Shown here: positions 25,758 through 34,453 of the stretch, piece after piece
Position numbering within the stretch: position 1 is the stretch's first letter
How the letters are laid out: each line of letters begins with the position of its first letter
Source of the DNA: Auraticoccus monumenti
GTDB taxonomy: Bacteria; Actinomycetota; Actinomycetes; Propionibacteriales; Propionibacteriaceae
Assembly (NCBI RefSeq): GCF_900101785.1
Contig: NZ_LT629688.1
Location: 1,054,001-1,118,000, forward strand
Length of the DNA stretch: 64,000 nt
Direction: 5' to 3'
Translations under genes and position numbers: made by a program
Notes under the pieces: model-generated
The model's database searches: none
Told to the model about the DNA's origin: nothing
The model's input: the letters and a program-made list of their open reading frames with translations, nothing else

Positions 25758-27470
25758 GTGGGACTGCGCAGCGCCGAGTGGTACGCCGGGGACGACCGCA
25801 ACGCCTACATCCACCGGGCCTGGATGCGGCGCGGGCTCCCCGATGACGCCTTCACCGGACGTCCGCACGTGGCGATCGCCACCACCGCCTCCGACCTCAC
25901 CCCCTGCAACTCCCACCTCGGCGAGGTGGCCCGCTCGGTGGCCAACGGGGTGTACGAGGCCGGCGGCATCCCGCTGGAGCTGCCGGTGGTCTCGCTGGGG
26001 GAGACCCTGGTCCGTCCCACGGCGATGCTGTGGCGCAACCTGGCCGCGATGGCCACCGAGGAGCTGCTCCGCGCCAACCCGGTGGACGCGGTGGTGCTGC
26101 TGGGGGGCTGCGACAAGACCATCCCCTCGCTGCTGATGGGTGCGGCCTCGGTCGACCTGCCGGCGGTCGTGGTGCCGGGTGGCCCGATGCTCACCGGGAC
26201 GTTCCGGGGCGTCCCGCTGGGGTGCGGCACCGACGTCTGGCGGCTCAGCGAGGAGGTCCGCGGCGGCACCCTGTCCGAGCAGGACTTCCTGCGCTCGGAG
26301 TCGGCGATGATCCGCAGCCGCGGGCACTGCAACACGATGGGGACGGCCTCGACCATGTCGTTGCTGGCCGAGGCGCTGGGCATGGTGGTGCCCGGTCTGG
26401 CCGGGACGCCGGCGCCGGACAGCCGGCTGCTCGAGGGCGCCCACGGCACCGGGCGGCTGGCGGTCGGGCTGGTCGCGGCGGACCGCCGGCCGAGCACGGT
26501 CCTGACCCGCGCGTCCTTCCACAACGCGATCGTGGCGCTGGCCGCGATCGGCGGGTCCACCAACGCCGTGGTGCACCTGCTGGCCCTGGCCGGGCGCCTC
26601 GGCGTCGAGCTCACCCTGGACGACTTCGACCGGATCGGCGCCGACGTCCCGCTGCTGGTCAACCTGCAGCCGGCCGGGCGCCACCTGATGGAGGACCTGC
26701 ACCGGGCCGGCGGGTTCCTGGCCGTCCTCCGCGAGGTCCGTGACCTGCTCGACCCCGACGCGCTGACCGTCACGGGACGGCCCCTGGTGGAGCACCTGGA
26801 CGAGGCCCGGGTCTGGGACGCCGACGTCATCAGCCCCCGGGGCGAGCCGCTGCTCCCCGCCGCCGGGATCGCCGTGCTCCGCGGCAGCCTGGCTCCGGAC
26901 GGGGCGATCGTCAAGCCCGCTGCCGCCTCGGCCCACCTGCTCCGGCACCGCGGCCGCGCGCTGGTGTTCGACAGCATCGAGGACTTCCACGCCCGGATCG
27001 ACGACCCCGACCTCGACGTCGACGCCGACTCGGTCCTGGTGCTGCGCGGCTGCGGCCCGCGGGGCTACCCGGGGATGCCCGAGGTGGCCAACATGCCGCT
27101 GCCCACGAAGCTGCTGGAGCAGGGCGTCCGGGACATGGTGCGGATCTGCGACGGCCGGATGAGCGGCACCGCCTACGGAACCGTGGTGCTGCACGTGGCC
27201 CCCGAGGCCGCCGCCGGCGGGCCGCTCGGGTTGGTCCGCACCGGGGACTGGATCGTTCTCGACGTCCCCGCCCGACGCCTCGACCTCGACGTCGACCCCG
27301 CCGAGCTGGCGGCCCGCACCCCCGACGAGGCCACGGTGGCCGGCTACGCCCGCCCGACCCGCGGCTGGGAGCGGCTCTACGTGGACCACGTCCAGCAGGC
27401 CGACCGCGGCGCCGACCTCGACTTCCTGGTGGGATCCAGCGGCTCGGCCGTCAGCCGCGAGTCCCACTGA
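25758..27470 (+). CDS. IlvD/Edd family dehydratase (sugar-acid type)
   Basis: A 570-residue Fe-S dehydratase. Cluster-binding Cys residues are visible in TPCNSHLGEVA, GGCDKTIPSLLMG and GHCNTMGTAST; the C-terminus has GMPEVANMP and DGRMSGTAYGTVVLHVAPEAA. The family removes water from dihydroxy-acids. Length and motifs fit either dihydroxy-acid dehydratase or the arabonate/xylonate dehydratase branch, and the lone location away from ilv genes favours sugar acids (inference). The GTG has an excellent GGGGAGGAG site. Confidence 0.85.
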   Translation: MGLRSAEWYAGDDRNAYIHRAWMRRGLPDDAFTGRPHVAIATTASDLTPCNSHLGEVARSVANGVYEAGGIPLELPVVSLGETLVRPTAMLWRNLAAMATEELLRANPVDAVVLLGGCDKTIPSLLMGAASVDLPAVVVPGGPMLTGTFRGVPLGCGTDVWRLSEEVRGGTLSEQDFLRSESAMIRSRGHCNTMGTASTMSLLAEALGMVVPGLAGTPAPDSRLLEGAHGTGRLAVGLVAADRRPSTVLTRASFHNAIVALAAIGGSTNAVVHLLALAGRLGVELTLDDFDRIGADVPLLVNLQPAGRHLMEDLHRAGGFLAVLREVRDLLDPDALTVTGRPLVEHLDEARVWDADVISPRGEPLLPAAGIAVLRGSLAPDGAIVKPAAASAHLLRHRGRALVFDSIEDFHARIDDPDLDVDADSVLVLRGCGPRGYPGMPEVANMPLPTKLLEQGVRDMVRICDGRMSGTAYGTVVLHVAPEAAAGGPLGLVRTGDWIVLDVPARRLDLDVDPAELAARTPDEATVAGYARPTRGWERLYVDHVQQADRGADLDFLVGSSGSAVSRESH

Positions 27471-27562
27471 CCCGTGCCACGTCGGCGGTGCGACTGCGCA
27501 CCGACCGCCATCGAGGCGGCGGCCCGGCGACAGGCAGCCCACCACTCTGCGCGCCCCTTCTC

Positions 27563-28010
27563 GCACTCTGCCCCGTCTACGGGCACTTCGCCCCGTCTAC
27601 AGGCGGGGCAGAGTGCCCGCAGGTGGGGCAAGGTCGCAGGGCGGCGCTGAGCTCCCGCACTGAGGGTTCACCAGAGCTCGCCCGGCCCTTCGCCCCCGGG
27701 GCACGCTCGAGTCCCCGCGCCGGTGCCCCTTCCTGCACCTTGCCCCGCCTACGAGTACTTCGCCCCTTGTGTAGAAGGGGCTAAGTGCCCGTAGGAGGGG
27801 CGAAGTGGCCGTAGGAGGGGCGAAGTGGCCGTAGGAGGGGCGAAGTTGGCCGTAAGTGGCGCGAAGTGCTCCGTAGGAGGGGCGATGTGCCGGTAAGTGG
27901 GGCGATGTGCCGGTAAGTGGGGCGATGTGCCGGTAAGTGGGGCGAAGTGCCCGGTAAGTGGGGCGAAGTGCCCCTAGGTGGGGCCAGGTGCCCCTGGGTG
28001 GGGCGGGGCC
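27563..28010. repeat. Degenerate 20-bp minisatellite of mini-hairpins
   Basis: The 646-base convergent gap 27471-28116 holds no gene but is filled with repeats. From 27791 to about 28005 there are about 11 tandem units of 20-21 bp with consensus GTARGWGGGGCGAWGTGSCC; 27791-27810 and 27811-27830 are identical. To the left the unit occurs in opposite orientation (27563-27632, 27735-27770), giving arms such as GCACTCTGCCCC/GGGGCAGAGTGC. Many units fold as GGGGC-GAAGT-GCCCC. It is not a CRISPR: no unique spacers. Confidence 0.85.
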
Positions 28011-28116
28011 GAGGGAGACGACCGGCCGGTGTCACCCGGCCGCGAGCGGGTGTCGACGTGCAGCACCACACCGCGGGGGCACGGTCGGGAGCCCGGGCGC
28101 ACCGTGCGCGACCTCG

Positions 28117-28725
28117 TCAGCCGGGAGGGGTGCGGGCCCACACCGCGTACAGCGGGTCCCCGGGGGCGCCGCAGTCGCGGGCCATCGGGGTGTCGAAGGC
28201 GCCGCTGGCGCGGAAGTACTCGCCGACGATCGCGACCCGGGTGGCGTCGTCGGAGCCGAGCCAGCCGCGCACCGCCTTGGTCGGGAAGCAGCGGTTGGAG
28301 AAGGTGCACGCGAACACCCCACCGGGCACCAGCACCCGTCCCACCTCGGCGAACACCGCGACCGGGTCGGTCAGGTAGTCGACCGAGACGGTGCAGACGC
28401 AGGCGTCGAACGTCGCGTCGGGGAACGGGAGCAGCGGGTCGGCGTTCAGGTCGTGCCGGACGGCCTCGTGCGCCATCTCGTTGGCCGCGAGCTCGTCCTG
28501 GTTCATCCCCAGCACGGTGAGGTGCTCCGGGCGCTGCGGCAGGTGCGACACCCACGACGACATCAGGTCCAGCACCCGTCCGGTGGTGCCGACCTCGCCG
28601 TAGAACGCCGACGCGGCGGCGATCGCCCCCTCGTCGATGTGCTGGACGAAGCGGGGTGGCAGGTAGAACTCGCGGTCGTCGACCGGGTCGGCACGGTCGA
28701 AGAAGCCGTCAGGGAAGTGGCTCAT
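28117..28725 (-). CDS. Class I SAM-dependent methyltransferase
   Basis: A 202-residue protein with a methyltransferase core: VLDLMSSWVSHLP (altered motif I), then FPDATFDACVCTVSVDYLTDPV and GGVFACTFSNRCFPTKAV, the usual post-motif segment. Motif I lacks the normal GxGxG, as in some short DUF-type methyltransferases in this clade. The substrate is unknown. It lies 45 bases downstream of the helicase gene on the same strand and could share its transcript. Confidence 0.78.
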   Translation of the reverse strand: MSHFPDGFFDRADPVDDREFYLPPRFVQHIDEGAIAAASAFYGEVGTTGRVLDLMSSWVSHLPQRPEHLTVLGMNQDELAANEMAHEAVRHDLNADPLLPFPDATFDACVCTVSVDYLTDPVAVFAEVGRVLVPGGVFACTFSNRCFPTKAVRGWLGSDDATRVAIVGEYFRASGAFDTPMARDCGAPGDPLYAVWARTPPG

Positions 28726-28770
28726 CGTGCCGGCAGTCTGCCACCGTGCGCCGCGGCGACGACCGGGCGG

Positions 28771-31326
28771 TCAGTCCAGGCGGCGGAGTCCGGTGGCGAT
28801 GACGATCGCGGCACCGGCGGCGTCGCTGGCGGCCAGGTCGACGCGGGCCTCGAGACCCCAGTCGTGGTTGCCGTCGGGGTCGAGCACCACCTGACGCAGC
28901 CGCCACTCGGTGGGCGTCTTCTCGATCTGGAGGTGACGCGGGCTGCGGGCCTCGGCGTCGATCCCCATCGTCTCGTGCTCGTCGTAGTAGTCGTCCAGCG
29001 CCTCGCCCCAGGCCTGCACGTCCAGCTCGACCGGCGTCGCGGGCTCGGTCAGCTGGGCCACCCGGGTGTCGACGGCGGCCAGGCCCTCGGCGTCGTCGCG
29101 GGAGGCCAGCTCGAGCCGGGCCCACATCGCGTTGCGGACCAGCACCGTGAAGGCGCGGACGTTGGTGGTGATCGGCCGCGGCTGGTCGTTGGTCGTGCCG
29201 GGGCGGACCAGCACCTCCGGGTCGGGGTCGACCAGGTTCTCCCACTCGTCCAGCAGGCTGGAGTCGGTCTGGCGGATCACCTCGCCGAGCCACTCCAGCA
29301 GGTCCTCCAGCTCCGGCGTCCGGCGGTGCTCGGGGACGGTGTGGCGCAGCGTCCGCCAGGCGTCGCTGAGGTAGCGCAGCAGCAGGCCCTCGGAGCGGGA
29401 CAGCCCGTACTCGCTGACCAGCTCCCCGAAGGTCAGTGCCCGCTCCCACATCTCCCGGACCACCGACTTGGGGCTGAGGGCGTCCGGGCTGATCCACGGG
29501 TGGCTCTGCCGGTAGGCCTCGAGGGTCACCTCGAGCAGGTCGGCCAGCGGCTTGGGCCAGGTCACCTGCTCCAGGAGCTCCATCCGCTCCTCGTACTCGA
29601 TGCCGTCGGCCTTCATCCCGGCCACCGCCACCCCGCGGGCCCGGTGCTGCTGGGCCAGCAGCACCTGCCGCGGGTCCTCCAGGATGGCCTCGACCACCGA
29701 GACGACGTCGCGGGCGTACTCCTCCGACTCCGGGTCCAGGGTCTCCAGCACGGCCAGGGCGTACGGGGCCAGCGGGTGGTTCACCGCGAAGTCGCGCTGC
29801 AGGTCCACGGTGAGGGCGTGGCGACGGCCGTCCTCGCGCACCTCGGTCAGCCGCTCGACCACCCCCGACGTGATCAGCTCCCGGGCCAGCACCAGGGCGT
29901 GGCGGCGGAGCCGTCGTCGTCCGGCCGCGTCCTGGTGGTTGTCGGTGATCAGCTTCGTCGCGTGCGTCATCGGGTTGCCGCGCCGGGCCAGCAGGTTGAT
30001 CAGCACCGAGTGCGACATCTTCAGCCGCGGCTGCAGCGGCTCCGGCTCGCTCTCGATCAACCGGGTGAAGGTCTCCTCGGTCCAGCCGATGAACCCGTCG
30101 GGGGCCTTCTTGCGCTGCACCTTGCGCTGCTTCTTGACGTCGTCGCCGGCCTTGGCCACCGCGCGGGCGTTCTCCACCACGTGCTCCGGGGCCTGGGCGA
30201 CGACCCAGCCGCGGGTGTCGAACCCGGCCCGACCGGCGCGTCCGGCGATCTGGTGGAACTCCCGCGCCTTCAGCATCCGCATCCGGGTGCCGTCGAACTT
30301 GGTCAGCCCGGTCAGCAGCACCGTGCGGATCGGCACGTTGATCCCGACGCCGAGGGTGTCGGTGCCGCAGATGATCTTGAGCAGACCGTCCTGGGCCAGC
30401 TGCTCGACCAGCCGGCGGTACTTGGGCAGCATCCCGGCGTGGTGGACGCCGATGCCGTGTCGGACCAGCCGCGACAGCGTCCGGCCGAACCCGGCGGCGA
30501 AGCGGAAGCCGCCGATCCGCTCGGCGATGGCGTCCCGCTCGGCCCGGCTGGAGACGTTCAGCGCGACCAGTCCCTGGGCCCGCTCCAGCGCGGCGGCCTG
30601 GGTGAAGTGCACGACGTACACCGGGGCCTTCTCGGCCTCGACCAGCTCCAGGATCTTCTCGTGGATCGGGATGTCGCCGGACCACTCGAAGTCCAGCGGC
30701 ACCGGGCGCTCGGTGCCGGTGATCACCGCGGTCGGACGTCCGGTGCGTGCGGTCAGGTCGTCGGCGAAGAAGGAGACGTCGCCCAGGGTGGCCGACATCA
30801 GCACGAACTGGGCCTGCGGCAGCTCCAGCAGCGGCACCTGCCAGGCCCAGCCGCGGTCGGGCTCGGAGTAGTAGTGGAACTCGTCCATCACCACGCAGCC
30901 CACGTCGGCCTCGGCCCCCTCGCGGAGGGCGATGTTGGCCAGGATCTCGGCGGTGCAGCAGATGATCGGGGCGTCGGCGTTGACCGAGGCGTCACCGGTC
31001 ACCATCCCGACGTTGTCGGCGCCGAACACCGCGATCAGGTCGAAGAACTTCTCGCTGACCAGGGCCTTGATCGGGGCGGTGTAGAAGCTGACCCGGTCCT
31101 CGGCCAGCGCGGTGAAGTGCGCGGCCAGGGCGATCATCGACTTCCCCGACCCGGTCGGGGTGGACACGATCGCGTTCGCCCCGGAGGCGATCTCGATCAG
31201 CGCCTCCTCCTGGTGCGGGTAGAGCGGGCGCCCGGTCGTCCCGGCCCACCCGGTGAAGGCGCCGTACAGGCTGTCGGGGTCCACCACCTCCGGCAGGGCG
31301 GCGATCAGCGGTGGGGTGACAGGCAC
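28771..31326 (-). CDS. DEAD/DEAH-box helicase with DUF3516
   Basis: About 851 residues. SF2 helicase motifs in order: Q-like YPHQEEAL, Walker A TPTGSGKS (about residue 58), TAPIKALV, Walker B-type DEFHYY, SAT in VLMSATLGD, then HHAGMLPKYR and HQIAGRAGRAG. The C-terminal half of about 450 residues matches the DUF3516 extension of actinobacterial Ski2-like helicases. It is probably an RNA helicase. The GTG at 31326 has GGGAG at 8-base spacing; sequence upstream in frame is not family-like. Confidence 0.9.
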   Translation of the reverse strand: MPVTPPLIAALPEVVDPDSLYGAFTGWAGTTGRPLYPHQEEALIEIASGANAIVSTPTGSGKSMIALAAHFTALAEDRVSFYTAPIKALVSEKFFDLIAVFGADNVGMVTGDASVNADAPIICCTAEILANIALREGAEADVGCVVMDEFHYYSEPDRGWAWQVPLLELPQAQFVLMSATLGDVSFFADDLTARTGRPTAVITGTERPVPLDFEWSGDIPIHEKILELVEAEKAPVYVVHFTQAAALERAQGLVALNVSSRAERDAIAERIGGFRFAAGFGRTLSRLVRHGIGVHHAGMLPKYRRLVEQLAQDGLLKIICGTDTLGVGINVPIRTVLLTGLTKFDGTRMRMLKAREFHQIAGRAGRAGFDTRGWVVAQAPEHVVENARAVAKAGDDVKKQRKVQRKKAPDGFIGWTEETFTRLIESEPEPLQPRLKMSHSVLINLLARRGNPMTHATKLITDNHQDAAGRRRLRRHALVLARELITSGVVERLTEVREDGRRHALTVDLQRDFAVNHPLAPYALAVLETLDPESEEYARDVVSVVEAILEDPRQVLLAQQHRARGVAVAGMKADGIEYEERMELLEQVTWPKPLADLLEVTLEAYRQSHPWISPDALSPKSVVREMWERALTFGELVSEYGLSRSEGLLLRYLSDAWRTLRHTVPEHRRTPELEDLLEWLGEVIRQTDSSLLDEWENLVDPDPEVLVRPGTTNDQPRPITTNVRAFTVLVRNAMWARLELASRDDAEGLAAVDTRVAQLTEPATPVELDVQAWGEALDDYYDEHETMGIDAEARSPRHLQIEKTPTEWRLRQVVLDPDGNHDWGLEARVDLAASDAAGAAIVIATGLRRLD

Positions 31327-31556
31327 CCGGTCAGTCTCCCACCCCACGGCGAACCGGCCCGACGCCAGTCGGTGGTCCCCGGCCACCCTGCGGCCCCGTG
31401 ACGCCCGCCAGCCCGCGGCCCGGTGACGCCGACCGGCGCCGGCCTCGGCCTCCTCCCGTGGACCACCCCGGCGTGGCCCGGCGTGCTGCGGGGCCGGAGG
31501 TGGGCGGCCCGGGAGGACCTGAGGACCCTCGGAGCCGATGTGGTAGGACCATTGCC

Positions 31557-32600
31557 ATGCCGCTGCCGTCGAGACGCCCCGAACCGTCCCGCTCCTTGCG
31601 GGAGACGACCGTCGGACGTGCCGTGCTGGCAGCCGGTGCGGTGACCGGTGGGCTGGCCCTGGCCGGCCTCACCGGTGCGGCCGCCCTCCGGCTGGCCTCG
31701 CCCCGCGCGATCGCCTGGACGGTCCGGCTGCTGACCCGCGGCGGACGCAGCGAGCACCCCGACGTGCCCGAGCTGAGCCGCCGGGTGGGGATCGAGCTCG
31801 ACCTGCCGGTGGGCCACCCGGTCTCGCCGCTGGCGCGCATCGACCTGTACCGACCGCAGAGCGGTGGCAGCAACCCCACGGTGGTCTGGTGGCACGGCGG
31901 CGGCTTCGTCGGGGGTGACCGGACCAGCGCGCACGACTTCGCGGTGGTGCTGGCCAGCCACGGCTTCACGGTGGTCCTGCCCTCGGTGCTCCAGGCCCCC
32001 GAGGCGGCCTACCCGGCCCAGCTGCGCCAGGCCCTGGCCGTGCTGGACCACGTCGTGGAGCACGCCGGTGAGCTGGACGTGGACCCGACGGCGCTGGTGC
32101 TGGGGGGTGACTCCTCCGGCGCGACGCTGGCCGCGCAGGTGGTCGCCCTGCACTCCTCGGCCGAGCTCGCCGCCTCGGTCGGGGCCGAGCCGGTGGTCCC
32201 GGCCGAGCACCTGCTGGGGCTGGTGCTGTACTGCGGCTTCCTCGACCTGGCCACCGTGGGGGACAGCGGCTTCCCGCTGGTCGACCAGCTGATGTGGGCC
32301 TACCTGGGACGCCGTCGCTGGCGGGAGACGCCGGCCCTGGCCGAGGCGTCGCCGATGAGCTGGGTCGGGCCGGGCTGGCCGCAGACCTTCCTCTCCGTCG
32401 GTGACGGCGACCCGCTGCGCGGCCAGAGCGTCGCCCTCGCCGAGGCGCTGGAGGCCGAGGGCGTCCCGGTCACCCGCTCCTTCCACGAGGACTCCCGGAT
32501 GCACCTGCAGCACGAGTTCCAGTTCGCCTACCGCACCGTCGACGGCCGGGCCGAGCTGGACCGGACGCTGGCCTTCCTGGAGCGCGTCGTCCGCCGCTGA
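31557..32600 (+). CDS. Alpha/beta hydrolase (hormone-sensitive-lipase-like esterase)
   Basis: A 347-residue esterase. An N-terminal hydrophobic helix at about 20-45 suggests a signal anchor. The oxyanion motif is WHGGGFVGG and the nucleophile elbow is GGDSSGA (Ser); candidate acid and base are in FLSVGDGDPLRGQ and SRMHLQHEF. This pattern matches the HSL/family IV carboxylesterases. It is divergent from the helicase and convergent with the sugar ABC operon, 20 bases apart. The substrate is unknown. Confidence 0.83.
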   Translation: MPLPSRRPEPSRSLRETTVGRAVLAAGAVTGGLALAGLTGAAALRLASPRAIAWTVRLLTRGGRSEHPDVPELSRRVGIELDLPVGHPVSPLARIDLYRPQSGGSNPTVVWWHGGGFVGGDRTSAHDFAVVLASHGFTVVLPSVLQAPEAAYPAQLRQALAVLDHVVEHAGELDVDPTALVLGGDSSGATLAAQVVALHSSAELAASVGAEPVVPAEHLLGLVLYCGFLDLATVGDSGFPLVDQLMWAYLGRRRWRETPALAEASPMSWVGPGWPQTFLSVGDGDPLRGQSVALAEALEAEGVPVTRSFHEDSRMHLQHEFQFAYRTVDGRAELDRTLAFLERVVRR

Positions 32601-32620
32601 CCGCGGGCCCTCCGGCCGGG

Positions 32621-33442
32621 TCAGCCCTTGACCGCGCCGGAGGTCATGCCGGCCACCATCTGGCGGTTGAAGAAGATGAACATGATCAGCGGCGGGATGG
32701 TGATCAGCAGGATGTCCATGAACAGCAGGTTGAACTGCTGGGCGAACTGGCCGTTGAAGTTGTAGAGGGTCAGCTGCACCGTCGGGTGGCTGGGCAGGAA
32801 GTACAGCGGGTTGACGAAGTCGTTGAAGACGTTGACCGACTGCACCACCACCGCGGTGATGATCACCGGGCGGAGCAGCGGGAACACCACGGTGAAGAAG
32901 AGCCGCAGCGGGCCGGCCCCGTCCACGATGGCCGCCTCGTCGAGCTCGCGGGGGATCGAGGCCACGAAGGCGCGGAACAGCAGCACGCAGAAGGACAGCC
33001 CGAAGGTGATCTCGATCAGGATCAGCCCCGGCATGGTGCGGAAGAGCCCGAGCCCCTGCAGCACCCAGATGGTGGGCACCACCGCCGGGGGGATGATCAG
33101 CCCAGCCATCACGGTCAGGTTCACCAGCCAGTTGATCCGGCTCGGCCGGCGTTGCACCACGAAGGCCACCATGGCGGCCAGGACCACCATCACCGCCACG
33201 CTGACCACCGTCAGCACCGTGCTGTTGATGAAGGCGATCAGCAGCATGTAGTCGCGGAACTGGACCACCTCGACCAGGTTCTGCATGAAGAAGATCTCGC
33301 TCGGCCAGCTGAACTGCAGCGTGTTCGCCTCGGCCCGGGACTTCATCGCGGTGACCAGGATGAACAGGAAGGGCACCACGAAGACCAGGGAGAAGACCAC
33401 CAGGGCGACGATGCCGATGACGCGACCCGGTGTCTTGCTCAC
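32621..33442 (-). CDS. Carbohydrate ABC transporter permease (MalG type)
   Basis: A 273-residue inner-membrane permease with six helices and the cytoplasmic loop EAAIVDGAGPLRLFFTVVFPLLRP that contacts the ATPase. Start GTG 33442 overlaps the stop of the first permease (GTGA). It forms the translocation pore with the MalF-type protein. No ATPase gene is in the operon, so a shared MsiK-like ATPase is expected elsewhere (established for many actinobacterial sugar importers). Confidence 0.9.
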   Translation of the reverse strand: MSKTPGRVIGIVALVVFSLVFVVPFLFILVTAMKSRAEANTLQFSWPSEIFFMQNLVEVVQFRDYMLLIAFINSTVLTVVSVAVMVVLAAMVAFVVQRRPSRINWLVNLTVMAGLIIPPAVVPTIWVLQGLGLFRTMPGLILIEITFGLSFCVLLFRAFVASIPRELDEAAIVDGAGPLRLFFTVVFPLLRPVIITAVVVQSVNVFNDFVNPLYFLPSHPTVQLTLYNFNGQFAQQFNLLFMDILLITIPPLIMFIFFNRQMVAGMTSGAVKG

Positions 33443-34371
33443 AGCTCCACCGCCCGCCGGTTGAGGAACCAGGTCAGGGGCAGCACGATCAGGGTGACCA
33501 GCAGGAACAGCACCACGTTGCCCGCGGTGGACAGGCCGTAGAAGCCGGCCTGGTACTGCTTGTAGATCACCGAGGCGATCACGTCGGAGGTGAACCCGGG
33601 TCCCCCGCGGGTCATCGCCCAGATCAGCTCGAAGGAGCGGAGCCCGCCGATCAGCGAGAGCGTGATCACGGTGGCGGTGGCGGGCCGGGACAGCGGCAGG
33701 ATGATGTGGCGGAAGCGCTGCCAGGCGGTGGCGCCGTCGACCCGGGCGGCCTCGTGGTACTCCGAGGGGATCGAGACGATGCCGGCGATGAAGATCAGGG
33801 TGGCCAGACCGACCCCCTTCCAGACGTCCACGAAGGCGATCGAGAGCAGGGCCAGCCTCGGGTCCACCAGCCAGCCGGGACCCTCGATCCCGACCGCGGC
33901 GAGCGTCGTGTTGATCACCCCCATGGTCGGGTTCATCAGCACGGTGAAGGTCAGACCGACGCCCACGGTGCTGACCAGGACCGGGAAGAAGACGATCGAG
34001 CGCAGCAGGCCACGGGCCAGGATCGGGGCGGTGAGCAGGACCGCGAGCAGCAGCCCCAGCACCACCTTCGAGCCCGAGGTGACCACCGCGTAGACCAGGG
34101 TGTTGGTCAGCCCCCGGACCAGGGCGGGCTCGGCGAAGAACCGGGCGAAGTTCGCCATCCCGATGAACTCCCAGTCGAACAGCGTCCACCGCGTCAGGCT
34201 GAAGAAGAACGCGGCCACGGTCGGCACCCCGAAGAGGACCACGAAGAGGACGGCGGAGGGGATGTGGAACCACAGCGGGTAGGCGTGCTTCTGGTACAGC
34301 GCGCCGTGACCTCGGGTCGCGGTGGTCTGGCGGCGGCGCATCAGCGCCCTGGTGGTGGCAAGGCTCGTCAT
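33439..34371 (-). CDS. Carbohydrate ABC transporter permease (MalF type)
   Basis: A 310-residue membrane permease with six helices and the conserved EAARVDGATAWQRFRHIILP loop. The ATG at 34371 has a near-perfect AGGAGGA site; in-frame sequence before it is Pro-rich and not conserved. It lies 82 bases after the solute-binding lipoprotein gene and is coupled to the MalG-type permease. Confidence 0.9.
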   Translation of the reverse strand: MTSLATTRALMRRRQTTATRGHGALYQKHAYPLWFHIPSAVLFVVLFGVPTVAAFFFSLTRWTLFDWEFIGMANFARFFAEPALVRGLTNTLVYAVVTSGSKVVLGLLLAVLLTAPILARGLLRSIVFFPVLVSTVGVGLTFTVLMNPTMGVINTTLAAVGIEGPGWLVDPRLALLSIAFVDVWKGVGLATLIFIAGIVSIPSEYHEAARVDGATAWQRFRHIILPLSRPATATVITLSLIGGLRSFELIWAMTRGGPGFTSDVIASVIYKQYQAGFYGLSTAGNVVLFLLVTLIVLPLTWFLNRRAVEL

Positions 34372-34453
34372 CGAGCTCCTCCTGGACGGCCCCGGCGGGG
34401 GCACCTGCGGGGGGTGGGGGAGCAGGGGCGGCCTCGGCCGCCCCTGCCCGTGG

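Noticed and set aside
27791-28005. CRISPR array
   Set aside because: Units abut without unique spacers and no cas genes are present.
27781-28071. A repetitive minus-strand peptide encoded by the minisatellite
   Set aside because: The units vary between 20 and 21 bases so the frame drifts, there is no ribosome site, and no frame is preserved across all units.
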